This document shows, in pieces, positions 1 through 12,420 of a stretch of 64,000 nucleotides of DNA. The notes beneath the pieces were generated by a model. It was not told the origin of the DNA. It worked only from the letters and a program-made list of their open reading frames with translations, and searched no databases. A program made the translations under genes and the position numbers. This DNA comes from Hydractinia symbiolongicarpus (Eukaryota; Cnidaria; Hydrozoa; Anthoathecata; Hydractiniidae), in contig NC_079880.1 of NCBI RefSeq assembly GCF_029227915.1, forward strand, positions 11,001,501 to 11,065,500, written 5' to 3'. How positions within the stretch are numbered: position 1 is the stretch's first letter; each line of letters opens with the position of its first letter.

Positions 1-79
1 TCGAATCGTGAAGACATTGCAGCGTAAAATTTTAAACTGGAAAGAATTTCGAATTTTGAATTTCTAATGCACATTCAAC

Positions 80-1687
80 ATGGCAATGTCGAAGCAGCAG
101 CTTGCTGGTAAACTAGCGAAGAAAACTTTATCATTAGATGATAAGATCAAGTTTTTGGATTTCGCCAAAAAAAATCCAGAACTTGGATGTAGAAAACTAG
201 CAGACATTTACAAGATTGGAAAGACAGCCGCAGCAAATATTTTAAGAGACGAAAAGAAAATTCGTGAACAACATGAAATTTTTCGTGAGAAAACAAAAAA
301 ACGTAACCGCCATGGCAAGTATCACAAGATAAATGAGATCTTATTCGAATGGTACAAAAGATGTTGCGCTTCTAACATCTACCCTAATGGTGTAATGCTT
401 AAAGAGGAGGCGTTGGAAATTAAGGAAAAACTTCAGAACAGCGATTTTGATAATTTCTCCGCCTCTGACGGTTGGTTGGATCGTTGGAAAACAACATATT
501 CCGTCAAAGAACGTCGTATTGTTGGTGAAGCTGGTGACGTTTCTACAGAAACAGTTACTTCCTGGATGGAGAGGATCAAAGAATTGGTTGAAGGTTATTC
601 ACTAGAAAATATTTGGAACATGGACGAGTCTGGCTGTTTTTTTAAAGCTCTACCGGCCAAAGGGTTAGTGGAAAAAGGAAAACAAGCAAAAGGTGGGAAA
701 AAGTCAAAGCTTAGATTAACTGTCGCTTTTTTTGTAAATGCAGCTGGGGAAAAGATCGACCAGCCTGTTGTTATCTGGAAGAGTAAAGTCCCGCGTTGTT
801 TTAAAAAATTGAAAGATCCATCGCGTCCAGCTAACGTTCACTACTTTTCAAATCCTAAATCTTGGATGACATCTCAAGTAATGGAAACTGTACTGGCACG
901 TTTTAACAGAAAACTTTTATTTTAGGACAGAAAAGTTATTCTTTTTCTGGACAACGCCACCTGTCATCCGGAGTCAATGATAGGCCAGTTTTCACAAATC
1001 AAAATCATTTTCTTACCGAAGAACACAACTTCAAGGCTTCAACCACTCGATGCGGGGATCATCCAAAACTTCAAGGTGAAGTACAGAAAAAGACTGGTCA
1101 AATACGTGCTTGCAAGGATCCAGGAGAATAAATCTGCAACTGAAATTATCAAGAGCGTAGACATACTTATGGCTATTCAATGGGTTCAAGATGCGTGGAA
1201 AGAAGTAACCAACTTGACCATCAAAAATTGTTTCGAGAAATGTGGCGTAGTTCAAGGAGAAAGTGAATTGATGGAAGATCAAGAAGATGACTTGGAATTT
1301 GAAGCTCTGGTGAAGGAATTAACTGAAGATATGTCTGCTGCAGAATACATCGATTTTGACGCCGATGTTCCAGCTTCGGAGCCAAGAATTAACGAATTAG
1401 AAATAAATTGGCGACATCAAATCCGAGAAGCTAGCATTAACGCAATTGAAAATCCAGAGATGGCATGTCAGGTCGAAGAGATTTCCGAGGATGATGATGG
1501 GAGTGAAGACGTGGTTGAAAAAGAAATGCTTGGTTTCACCGAGCTAATCACTATGCTTGATAAAATTAAGCGATCTACTATTTTTGATGATACATGCCAA
1601 GAAATGTTGTCAACCATTACGAAAAAGATTGAGGAACTTCAGCTTCAAAATAGAAAACAATCCTTAATCAAAGATTATTTCAAATAG
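80..1687 (+). pseudogene. Tigger/pogo-type DDE transposase, one nonsense codon
   Basis: Transposase of the pogo/Tigger (CENP-B-like) group, which cuts and pastes elements into TA sites. It reads in one frame for about 535 codons, interrupted by a single TAG at 923-925 (codon 282). Residues 1-60 form a pogo-type helix-turn-helix, 85-145 a CENP-B-like DNA-binding region (NFSASDGWLDRWK), then the DDE_1 catalytic core: D182 in NMDESG, D291 in LFLDNAT, and D324 in LQPLDAG, a D-D32-D arrangement typical of the group. The third Asp and a long acidic tail lie after the stop, so the truncated product lacks two catalytic residues. The start is the first ATG of the open frame; no intron is needed. The rest is well preserved, so inactivation looks fairly recent. 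Confidence 0.9.
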
Positions 1688-1996
1688 GGAGAAAAACGTG
1701 TATTGAAAGACCTATAGAATAAATGAAATATATCTTCGTAATATAACTTGGTTTCTTAGTTTATAACCTTAGCAACACTTAAAGGTTGGTTGCAACACCG
1801 ACAAATTTGAGCTGCTAAACTTACTTTACACAGCCAACTTGGGTTCTTTGCTCGATAAGCTAAATCTATTGATGTTGCCGTCTACCCTAGTGTTGCAAGT
1901 CACCCCATGATACCCGCCAGTACTACAAAAAAAGCTTTTTTGGTCAAAATTAGGTCTAAAACTAATTTTTTGGTCAACTTCCTATAAAGCGGACAT

Positions 1997-2056
1997 CCCT
2001 CTAAAGCGGACACTTTTTTTTGCACCAATGGTGTCCGCTTTAGAGGGATTCCACTG
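1997..2056 (+). repeat. Right terminus of the Tigger-type element
   Basis: The sequence ends in CAGTGGAATCCCTCTAAAGC (read on the minus strand), followed outside by TA at 2057-2058, the expected pogo/Tigger target duplication. A second inverted copy of CCCTCTAAAGCGGACA lies just inside, so the terminus can fold into a long hairpin. The left terminus is not visible and probably lies before the window starts. Confidence 0.75.
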
Positions 2057-2058
2057 TA

Positions 2059-3176
2059 TTACGTTTCGTGCAGAAAGACAGGTAGAAAGTTAGTTACCTA
2101 ATCAGATAAGAATTATTTTCTAATTCTTGCCTCAAACGAAAATAACTTTATTTATTATTATCTTTACATCTTTATCACTTCTAGTAGAGTCAGTCTAGGA
2201 AGGACTAGTAGAGTCAGTCTAGTAAGGCTGCACCCATAAAAAGACTAGGAATGTGATGGAGGCGCGCTAAAGAAACAAAAATAAATTCATAAACCCTGTT
2301 TTCTTTCTGCATTAGAATGTGCCAAATGAAATGGAAATGACCAACAGAAAACTATCTGTTCTGTTCTGTTCAGTAATTCAATTTCCTAACAACAACACAG
2401 TATTATCCAAAACTCGAAATATTTTTGTTTACAAAAGTGCCAAAAGTTTCATATTTGGTAAATAACAAGATTGAAACATATAATGATTACAACAATTAAA
2501 TAAATGTTGTTTTGTAAGCATATGAAATTTCAAAATCAGACTGAAGTGCTTTTTTTTAGGCTCAAGTTTTGCTTAATAGAAAAAAGATTTATTAAAAAAA
2601 AATTGATTTGAATTTTATACACAAGTAACTACAACTTAAATCTAACTAACCACACAGTGGTTGATTCAGACATAAGAATAATAAGCGTGAGCTGAGAGAC
2701 ATTTAAAGCTCTTAAAAAAAATTTCATGCCCCATATCTAGAGGCAGAGGTTTCTTGACATGAATTAGGGTTTATAATTGTGCCATTTCCAAAAATAAATG
2801 TTATCATGCTGGTAAAACTGCAGTTTTCAAGAAATTAGCGATATAAATTTAGTTTATCGTGCATTATCGTGTTTTATCGATTTTGTGATTTCCATGCTTT
2901 AAAACCTTTTTCTTACGATTGACATCGTCAACTATACATTTAAATATAATATATAAAAATCTAGAACAAACAAAATGATTAGTATATTCATAATCTTCAA
3001 AACAAAAGCGATAAATAAAAATCATCGTATTTTATCGGGTGTGAATCGATAACCCAAGATTGAATGGTTTTTCTTTATGCTTTCCGTGCAGTACCAGTAA
3101 AGTTAGGGTAAAAGTGATAAATCTCAACTTAAAACGACTTCATTTAACTATCGAGAGCTTAAAATCGAACCATATC
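2059..3176. other. Intergenic, no gene seen
   Basis: AT-rich sequence with no coding signal that I can support. The only local structure is a 24-bp direct duplication starting at 2181 and 2205 (ctagtagagtcagtctag core). Confidence 0.5.
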
Positions 3177-4940
3177 TCACTTTTTCGTCAAAAAGTCGAC
3201 TTCGTCCATGCTTTTATTCTCATCACCCATCTCCTCACCATCGGTATCACATTGTTCACTATCTTCTTCGTCATTCTCTGCGGTCTTTCCTGTCTCGCAA
3301 TTCAAGCATTTATAAATAGTTGTACATTGCAGCTCATTCTTCAAACACTTGCACGTCCTCTTTTTACAACCACTTCTACACCTACAGCTGATCAGTCCCT
3401 CCAACATATTAATCGCACAGCCTCCCTCCAATCCATTGCAATACGATCTTCCATGATTTTTACCAATATTCGTGTAAAGAAATCTTCTCCAAACAAAAAC
3501 CTGGTAGTTAGCACGCTTGATATGCTTTTGCAGGGCATCGAAAGTTGGTGGGAGCAATTCTTCAGAGAACTTTCCTTGCTGGAAAAGCTTTACACGTGCT
3601 TCGTTTACTTTTTTCTTCGTACTCCCGTATAAAACATACATATTCCTTGATTTTCCGTAGTGTTAAAATTTTCTCTGTCACTAATACACCTAATATTGTC
3701 TTGAAATTTTTCATTATTGACCAGGTGTTGCCAGCATTTCAATTTCCCCTTGCCATTAAAACAACTAGTACTATCACAGCCTTAAAACAAGGAGAAAAAT
3801 AATGGCCACAAAACTGGTATGTATCATATGTACATGCATTGTATATTCAAATGTTACCTGTTATTGCGTGAAATCCATTAATGCAATCAACCACTTTTTC
3901 CGAATAAGAAGATACGAACGCTTGCATGTCTAAAATACCTCGTTTATCAGCAACACCAATTTCTACAAACACATCAGCATGGATCGGGCTTTTCATTCTA
4001 ACTAAGTTCACAACTACGTCCGTGTCAGGTGTTTTCATGACGATAGTCCCATAGTGTAGTGATTCGTGGACACACTGTGACACAATCCTGGTATCTGCTT
4101 CTTTGTGGTCACGGCATAGGTCTTGCAATGAAAGTACTTTACCATCTTGTGAAGATGTTGGAGGAAACTTGTAGCATTTCTTTTTATTAGTGACGTAAAG
4201 ATATTTGGTCTTCAATTTATCGGATCTGTATTTCATCCACGAAAATGCCAAAAAAAGATTTCTTTATTCGATCCAATACTGAAGATTTCTTTTATTGTTT
4301 GGGTACTTTTTGCTTAGGTTAAAGGATAATGATAGCTTGTCCCCCGCTTGAAGATCTTTTTTCTCTTTCCACTGATTGATAATTGTATCACAATACCTGT
4401 CCCCAACGAAATCTATTCTACTGGCTTTGTATCAATCAGTGACGTACATAACGGCTTTGAGAATTTGATAGGCCAATTCGCCGAACGTTTGAGATGGAGT
4501 TTTCAGCATTTGAAACATTGCCATCGCACCAACAGCAACTACTTTGGCATTGATCTTTTGAAGTGACACCTCATCTGATCCTTCAAGAAATTGCAGTAAC
4601 TTCGATTTTGCAGTTTCACAGAGACTTCCTTCTGGTGTTGCCAAACTCCCAGAATATCGGGTTAGTCTATGAGAGTAATTCTCCGAGGTTGATATCACGA
4701 TTTTTTGATAGCAGTGGTACGCAAGCATGTAAGTCACTCGTAGATTTCGAACTTTACAAAGATGGGTGTGCTTTTTTCTTTTGTTTTCTGACTACGAATG
4801 TTTTCAAATTCAACTTTTTGATTAGTTGTGAAGAGTTCAGGGGTTTGGCTCATTAGGTTTTTCTCCGCAAACTTTGTAATATGATTTTTCCCCAATCCTT
4901 GTGCCTGGATAATGACATTTTTTTTATTAGCATCAGTCAC
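3177..4940 (-). pseudogene. Decayed gene of a CXC-cysteine-rich repeat family
   Basis: Minus-strand coding remnants that resemble a protein repeated many times in cnidarian genomes; its function is unknown. Reading from 4737 to 3847 in one frame gives motifs such as DHKEADTRIVSQ, MKTPDTDVVV and GFHAITG, but with in-frame stops near 4431 and 4266. A donor-like GTAACA follows GFHAITG. After an acceptor-like TTTTAAG the frame changes more than once, then 3641-3177 encodes KKKVNEARVKLF, LLPPTFDALQKH and a cysteine cluster CRCRSGCKKRTCKC, close to the tesmin/TSO1 CXC pattern. Several frameshifts and stops argue against a working gene. Similar multicopy proteins are usually taken to be mobile-element proteins, but I cannot show termini here. 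The family call is from memory of recurrent motifs. Confidence 0.65.
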
Positions 4941-5608
4941 ACGACCAGTGAGATTATTCGACAGAGAACAGGAATAAGTATAGTTTTAGTGCAATACCGT
5001 GTGATGAAAACTTTTCGGTAAATTATTGATTTTATTAAGAGGCTATCCTGAAATATCAACAAAGGAGAAAAGTGTAACTTCCGGAGAGTTACGTATTCAC
5101 AAACATACTTCTATATATATTTTTTTGCATTTTCTTTTCGTAATTTTTTTATATGAAACGATGATCTTCGTTAAGTTGACTTTTATTTATGGATGGATGT
5201 AGTCGCAGGGACCTGCCAAAACAAATTTTTAAGCAAAATTACTTCGTTAAAGTTGTCTGTATCAGGAATAATTTGCGTTTGAAAAATTGGAAATTTCGCG
5301 CGAATAACCTTTTAGTTGAACATTGAAAAGAAAGCGAAAGTTCCTTCTCGTGAAATTTTCTTCCATTTTGAATATACATAACTGAAAATATTCCATTCGA
5401 TCGGACAGCTCATGTACAAAAAAGAGTTATTTTCGAGAAAAGGCGTCAGTGGGAAATTATAAAAAGACATTCATGAGAGCAAAGCAATTATACAATAGCC
5501 GATTTATATAATTTCATTATAGAATTATATAAATCAACCATTTGTAAGCAGTGTTTCTTTTTAACGCCGGCCCTAACCTTGCAATTGTTTATAAGTTAAC
5601 GTCAGTTA
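4941..5608. other. Intergenic, no gene seen
   Basis: AT-rich spacer between the CXC remnant and the TTA-flanked MITE. An AACGCCGG motif near 5560 reappears inverted just outside the MITE near 6350, hinting that the MITE landed inside an older repeat. Confidence 0.4.
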
Positions 5609-6345
5609 ACCCTATTCGGTCCGGGGTTTTTCGAACATACTATGGCCGGGGGGCGGATTCCACCCCCCCTCAATAACTTTTCATAGGGTTGTTCAAATTA
5701 AATCAAACTTGGCACACTTATATTACGTCATAAAAGGAACAAAATAGCGCCAATAAATTTTGCTTGCGTCAGCACATTTTCTGTGACGTCATCAGAAGCT
5801 TAAAAATTGTTAAAAATGCCACTATCTGCTTGAAATATAATTACTTTTGTTCTAGAGCGAATTTTTACATTCTGTTTAAAGTTTCTGAAAGCTAAATAAA
5901 AGTTATTTAACATATCTTCCGGTTTTTACATGGATCGGATAAAAAATTGCCAAAAATTGCCCGAAAATCCGTTTTTTCCGATTTTCAGGTAAAATCTGAC
6001 AAAATCGGGAAATCGGATTAGTCACGTGTTTAAATTATTCCAAATGATTCTTCTTGATGAAACAAAGTTGTGTTGCAAGTTTCAAGTTCTAAGGATAATC
6101 CTAACAGGAGTTATTATATTTTTCCCATTATAAGGATTTCAAAGATATTTTTAGGGGTAGTTTCGAGTAATGGCCAATATCAAAGCCTCTGAAAGGTATG
6201 GGACCTAAAAAATTAGCATGCAGGTGTCTAATAGATAAATGTTGAAACTCAGCAAGTATCATAGCCATATAACAAAGCAATCAGGAGTTATTAAAAAAAA
6301 ACCGTCAGGGGGGGCGGAATCCCCCCCCTCCGGACCGAATAGGGT
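5609..6345. mobile_element. Non-autonomous DNA element, TTA target duplication
   Basis: A 737-bp element bounded by inverted termini beginning ACCCTATTCGGTCCGG and flanked by a TTA trinucleotide on both sides (5606-5608 and 6346-6348). Inside each terminus is a C-run/G-run block (about 5646-5670 and 6308-6330). No open frame of note, so it depends on a transposase made elsewhere. The superfamily is not clear: a 3-bp TTA duplication fits Harbinger-like elements, but the termini are not diagnostic to me. A partial copy lies at 14789. Confidence 0.7.
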
Positions 6346-6348
6346 TTA

Positions 6349-9185
6349 GCCGGCGTTGTTGAAAGGACCGATAGATTATGCAGTTTGATAAGAGTTTTTT
6401 TTTTTGATAAGGATTTTAGTCATTTCTAGCTTCAATATTCTTATAATAAATATCTGTATAAAAGATTCGCAGATGAGAAAAAAGGGGCGACAAGAAACGG
6501 TCGTACGATTTTGTAAAACGTAATGTCGATCAACAGGTCAAAGTTTATTTCAATGTTACTCAATTTGCCTATGCAATCAGAAAGTAGTTAGTGGTTATTA
6601 AAATAAATAATCCTTAGCCTGGGAAATACCCATGAAATTTTATTCCTTAGAAAAACCCACGGAAAATTATCCCGCAGGTATCACCTTTTGTTCTGGAATT
6701 CATAGAAGTAATATAAAGCTCAGTTTCTTTTTCAGTATTGTTTACATAAATTTGTTATAATAATATTTAGCTAATTTTATTTTCTTTTTGTGCAAAAATA
6801 ATCGTGTACAATACGCGGTTAACATCAATAAGTTTGTGGTTTTGCTACACATGAATGGATCGAAAGTATTTCGTAATAGTTTTTGTGCACATCTATAAAT
6901 ATTTGCTTTATCTGCAGCTTTTTAATTACATCTTATGAACCTTTGGACTTTGCACGCAGCTAGTAAAAACATACAAAAACTTCTACACGCGACTCTTCAC
7001 AGCTTATCTACCCTTTTGAAATTGTTTACAACGTTGAAGTGACTTTGAAAAGGTAAAAAGATTATTTCAAGTTAAAATTTCGGATATTTTTAAATTTAGC
7101 GTAATTATTGAAGACAGGGTCACGTTGCAAAGGTAAATAGATGCACCGGAAGTAGATACCCACAGTTTTTAAGAAAGCTAAGTAAGAAAATGTAATTATT
7201 CATTACGCCAAATATTATAGCATGTTTTATATTTTTGCTCATTTGATCAAACTTCAGACTGCAATGGAATAGTTACTTGTGCCTTTACGCCGTAGCGGAC
7301 AAATTGTATAATCGGTCTAGATTAGCGTATTTATGTATTTTGATCTCACTCGATGTTACACATGAGATTAACTTTTAGTTAAATGTTCTGATTAAAATTG
7401 CGAATTGCCTCATAATGCACGATTTATGAACAAGCTTTGCAAGCTTTAAAAAAATTGTGTTCCTGTTTAAGGAAACTGCAGTTACTAATATAAAAGAATG
7501 TAAAGAATTTTAAAGTTGATAAGCTATAATAGTTTATCTTGTGTAAACAATGTAATCAGATAATACTCAACGGGGGAGAGTTACGAGCTCGCTTTAGAAA
7601 TTGATGAAGTCTGCAAACACTCCTTTTTAACTGCTCAATTCGCCACGGTAGGTCATTTTCTTTCGCAACGTGTGCAGAAAATCTAAGTAGGTATAACTAG
7701 AACTACAAACTATCAAAACAAAAGCCATTCCTGTGTACAAAACATTTTAAAGTTGATCAAAGTCCTTTAAGATAGAGTTGGCTTGAATTTTTAATACTGG
7801 GAGTACAGATTTCTTGCGTGCGAGAATACATGCGTGTTTCCTCTAAAAACATGTAAACAAAATATCAAGTGCAGAAGTCATACTACACCAAAACCATTTT
7901 GTTTTTGGCGATGTTTCGGCTAAGTATGCCAGCCTAGCTCATGGGTAGGTCACCTTTCACATGAACAGCCTCTTAAAAAGTTTTTGTCCGAAGCTTGATT
8001 AGATCGTCGAGACAAAGACCATTCGTCAATCATGCGAAACTTATTTAATAAATAAAAGTCGAACTTGACGTGTGCTGTAACTTCCTGCTTAAATATAACT
8101 CTTTTATCAGTGCTTTCCTTTTAATTGTGTGGCATAAGTATTTTACAGACCAGATTTGTAAAAATATAAATGGTACTTACGGTTCTAATTATGACGTCAT
8201 TTCATAATAACAATATTTATTTTATTACTGTATATATTTTTTATAGCCTGCACTATACTTGTGCTAAAATTTATTATCCCTGTTACAATCCATGAGAGAT
8301 CAGATGTGCACGAGCAAACATTGTCCTTAGGATATTGTTAAAAGTTTGCCTATAAAAATTTTTACTAAATTACTTTTTATTTTTGAATATTAATGCAAGT
8401 TGCATACCCGCATGACTTGTGATGTCTAAAACACAGGCGATGTCTAAAACAAATTAATTAGAATGTTAGAATAACTTAAACGGTAGCGATTGTTAGGGGC
8501 CGATAGGGGCGTATAGTGCCGTATGCAATGTTTGGGTCGTTAATGGTTTATAAAGTTAAAATCTCCCTCATCGAACTGAACCTCTGAAACTTTACGAAAA
8601 ATGTTTTTTCAGTAGGATATTAAATTGTATGTAATAAAGAGTCTTTTTTTACCCTTTGTAACAGATAATTGCCAACACATGTTGCAAAAAGACGACAAAA
8701 GGTGCACATGTAGCTACATTGGATGCACGACACCGCATTCTTTTTGTACATTGTTTTACGCACGTTTGTCTAGTCCAGATAAGTTAAAAGTATTTTCGGA
8801 AAAACAAATTTAATGACTTTTATTTTACAATGTCTTTCTTATTGCTGCTAAATTACAACAAATATGCACTGAGTTGATTATCATGGTTTTTTACTTGAGT
8901 CGTTGTCCGAAATGTTTATGTCTGGCTGATCGTATCATGCAAAAGTGATAAAAGGGCGTTTATCATGCGACCTCTAAAACGCTGCTATGCCAGAAATGAA
9001 GTTCTTATATCGCTTTTTCTTATTAAAAGAAACAGGTAGGCAGCTACAGTTTGTTCTACATGCAGTTACTATAGAGTTACGATTTTAGTTGTAATAACAT
9101 AATTTATAAGAACATCGAGGCTGCAAACTGCTTAAGAAGAGAAATGAATTTAAGAATAATTCACTTTTAGTATACTGCTATAGTA
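6349..9185. other. Long intergenic stretch, no gene seen
   Basis: About 2.8 kb of AT-rich sequence. The open frames are short and look random; I see no repeat array, RNA gene or conserved domain. Confidence 0.5.
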
Positions 9186-9337
9186 TCTATATTATAATGC
9201 CCGTATACGTCTGTCCGTCCGTCCGTCCGTCTGTCTCTCACGCAAAATGGTAGCTTAGCTGCGCAATAGCGAGAACCACGCAATGCGGTATAAAAAGGAC
9301 AGGCGAACCCGTGGATTTTCCACGAGCTAACGACTAG
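9186..9337 (+). mobile_element. Short non-autonomous Helitron
   Basis: Starts with TCTATATTATAATGCCCG and ends with a hairpin (CGTGGATTTTCCACG, 9310-9324) followed 9 nt later by CTAG, inserted between A (9185) and T (9338). These are the hallmarks of Helitron rolling-circle elements: 5' TC, 3' subterminal hairpin, CTRR end, A-T target, no target duplication. It contains a (GTCC)n-like tract. A second copy at 45848 shares both ends. Confidence 0.8.
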
Positions 9338-9339
9338 TA

Positions 9340-10089
9340 TTACATAATATCCACATGAAATTAAAGAACTTCGGCAGAGTTAGAGTACACGTTTTTTTCA
9401 AAATTAAATTCAAATCTCGATTTTTTTTCTTTAGAGTGAGCCTGTTTCTTGTATTTATTCATAGTTCACAACAGAAATATGTTTGCAAAAGTTTTTCTCC
9501 TTCATGCGGGCTGTTCATATAAGTCCCTGTCATATGGGTACACAAATTTTCCCAAATTAGCATAACTATTGAATGTAATTAGTGTAATCAGTGGATTCTT
9601 TTTTTCGGGTCAAAGCGATAAGAGGAGTGCTTAACAGAATTACAAATATAGAAAAGTAACGCTTCTCTTTTACGGTTTTTACTTATAATGGTGTTTTTAA
9701 CTTATAGTGAAAGTTTTCTCGATGATTTTTTTTTCGCAAATAGTTCACTTTCTTATTGTCGAAACGTCACAAAGTCGTGAAAATTTATTTCGCTCCTTAT
9801 CAATCCTCAATGTTGAATCGTTTATGAATCATTCTAGACTTAAATCTAGAACTGCTAAGATAGTATCAGATAAATAGAACGGTTTTATCAAAAATATTTT
9901 TACGAATTCATTTCATTAAAAAAAATCAATAATGTACAAGTTTCTATAGATTTACACATGTTGTATATTTTGATAAATTGAATGGCAAAAATCTAATTCA
10001 TACATTTATGCATGAAAGATAGGAATAGAAATGTTTTAACTTCAAAACTTCTTTGTGAATTTGTAAGGAAAGTTTTATTTATTTTTCAG
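9340..10089. other. Upstream region of the PhyH-like gene
   Basis: AT-rich, without a coding signal. It ends in the pyrimidine-rich acceptor TTTATTTTTCAG (AG at 10088-10089) that precedes the PhyH start codon. No upstream exon could be identified. Confidence 0.4.
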
Positions 10090-10106
10090 CCTTACCACCA
10101 GCAGTT

Positions 10107-12420
10107 ATGGCGCTAGCTAGAAGGGGATTTCTCCTTGCAAAAGGTATAGCATTCATAATTCCACTACTGTATATTTTATCTTATTTATGTTTTTAAAAAT
10201 GTCAATAAAGAAAAAAATGGATAATGTTACCAAAGACGATGGCTAGCTATCTGGGAAAAACTTAGAAAAACGAGCAAATTTAGCAAATTATTTTGAAACT
10301 TAGGAAAATTTGTTGCATAGATCAACTATAAATATAAAAAGGTACTTCAGGTCATTCTATTGAATTCATGAAAAAACATAAAAAGGAGAAAAATAGGATA
10401 AGTGACAAAAAGAGGCCTAAATCCCAAAATCTGGTATTGGTAATGATGTAAGAAAAGGCATCAGTTTAGGCTCCAAAATATATTCTGAGAATTAGGAAAA
10501 GTATTGTTTAGTAATATAAAAAATGTTAATAATATATTAAAAACTCCTCAAGACGTTTATTCAATCGGTCCTATAATTTACTTGTAGTAACCAACACAGA
10601 GACTTGACAGTTTCAAAATGTGCCTGAAAGTTTCAACTTTGGAGAGATTTTTTTTCAGAAATAGTGTCCACCTATCAAGAAAATGTCATCCAAAATAATT
10701 TCCTGTAGAAATATTTTGTAAAAACACTCAATAAGAATTAAAAGGCGTAATGTTGAAATGCAGAAGCTTCTAATGAAATTTGAAAATCTTGGGCCCTGAC
10801 TTACTGCATGTGGAGACACCAAAATAAATAAGCGCAATCTAGAATACACAAATTAAAAGAACTGGATTTCGACAGCTTTTGTCTACTGAATGGGATAGAT
10901 AATTGGCTGCATGAATAAAACATAATGTTTCGGTTCTTTTACATAAAAAAACGAAAACAAGTTGAAGTGAACAAAATAAAATCATACATATCAGAATTCA
11001 ATTATCATAGTTTCTTTCCAACCAGCTTGCAGTTTTTACTTTTTCAGCTGCTGATACAATGACCTATTTTGTTATATTTTAGGATACATCAAAGAAATCT
11101 CACATGGAAATCGAATTAGCAGCGTGAGTAGATGCTTCTCATCAGGTAATTATCTATAATGTATTAAAATCTAAATTTAGCAATCAAATCGTTTTTAAAA
11201 GCTGCAATTGTTGTAATGAAATAGTATGATGCATTCTCAGAAAAGAGTTTCGAACTTTACCACAAACTTGTGGAAGTAACAGCAAACAACTCATTACTTA
11301 AAACTTGTCAAAATGAGTTTTATAACACGAGCTGTGTTTTAATATATTTATTTAACCTCAAACCAAAAGTGTTGTTTTATCCTTTTTAAAGTTTTCTGCC
11401 AAATATTTTAACACAGCAGAACCTTTCGATTTCGCAGACTAAGGGCAAGTTCCCCTTTTATTCTTTTCAAATGTTGTCTATTATGGGATAGATATACAAG
11501 TGTGTGTCTAAGTTTGCGACTCTGATGAAATACTTTCATTTATAAGGTAAGCCACGTGCCTGGAACCTACCATTTATTCTTCTAATTCTTCAATAGCCAC
11601 AACTGCACAACAGCCTTACCAACGACGAGAGCTAGAGCGTCATGAGGTGGACATGTTCGATCGAGATGGCTTCCTAGTCTTAACAGATTTTCTAAATTCA
11701 TCAGAAAAATCTCGCATAGTGGAGTGGGGAGACGAGATCCAAGGCTGGCCAGAAACTGCTGGTAAATGGTTTTCATATTATGAAACAATCAATGGCAAAA
11801 AGACGTTGTGTCGCACCGAGAACTTTTTTCCTTATCACGACGGAATGAGAACATTAATAGAAACCCGTCTGGTCAATGCTATCTCTGACTTATTCAATGA
11901 ACCGGCTTGTCTGTTCAAGGAGAAAGTTAACTACAAACTCCCAAACGGTGGGGCGTTTCCTCCTCATCAAGATGCTCCGGCTTACGTTACTTTTAATCAA
12001 CGCCTACATATAACAGCTATGATTGCAATCGACCCCATGACAATAGAAAACGGATGTCTAGATGTAGTTGCTGGTCGTCACAAGGAAGGAGTTATCCCAC
12101 AAGATGAAAGTGGCAACATTCAACCCAGTCTTGTGGAAAAGATGACATGGCAGCCCATTGAGTGTGATGCAGGAACGGTGATGTTTTTTAATGCTTTCGC
12201 GCCTCATAGATCAGATAAAAATAAAACAGATAAAGCACGCCGCATATTTTATCTTACATTTAATGCTGTTGCTGATGGAGGATACAAGAGAGATGCTTAT
12301 TACACAGACAAAAGGGTCATGTTCCCTCCAGAGATTGAAAGGGTCCCGGGTAGAGATTATTCAGAGGGTGCAAAGGTATACAATTTAGCCACACCCATAA
12401 CGAACAAGAAAACAACGTAA
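10107..12420 (+). CDS. Phytanoyl-CoA dioxygenase (PhyH) family oxygenase
   Basis: Three coding exons: 10107-10143, 11083-11145, 11597-12420, joined at GT-AG introns with matching phases to give 307 residues. The family uses Fe(II), 2-oxoglutarate and O2 to hydroxylate small substrates. The iron ligands are visible: the HxD motif in PPHQDAPAY (exon 3) and the distal His in NAFAPHRSD, followed by the Arg-containing KARRIFYLTF strand that would bind 2-oxoglutarate. The first 33 residues (MALARRGFLLAKG...SRCFSS) are basic, hydroxylated and acid-free apart from one Glu, like a mitochondrial presequence; the more hydrophilic core starts at MFDRDGF. The substrate is unknown. The KVNYKLP-HQD-AY-ENGCLDV pattern recalls the PhnY-like branch (2-aminoethylphosphonate oxidation) and cnidarians are rich in that compound, but this is only a suggestion. 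A splice acceptor lies 17 nt before the ATG. Confidence 0.88.

Noticed and set aside
3060-3632. 190-codon plus-strand frame
   Set aside because: Shadow of the minus-strand CXC-family remnant, with no domain of its own.
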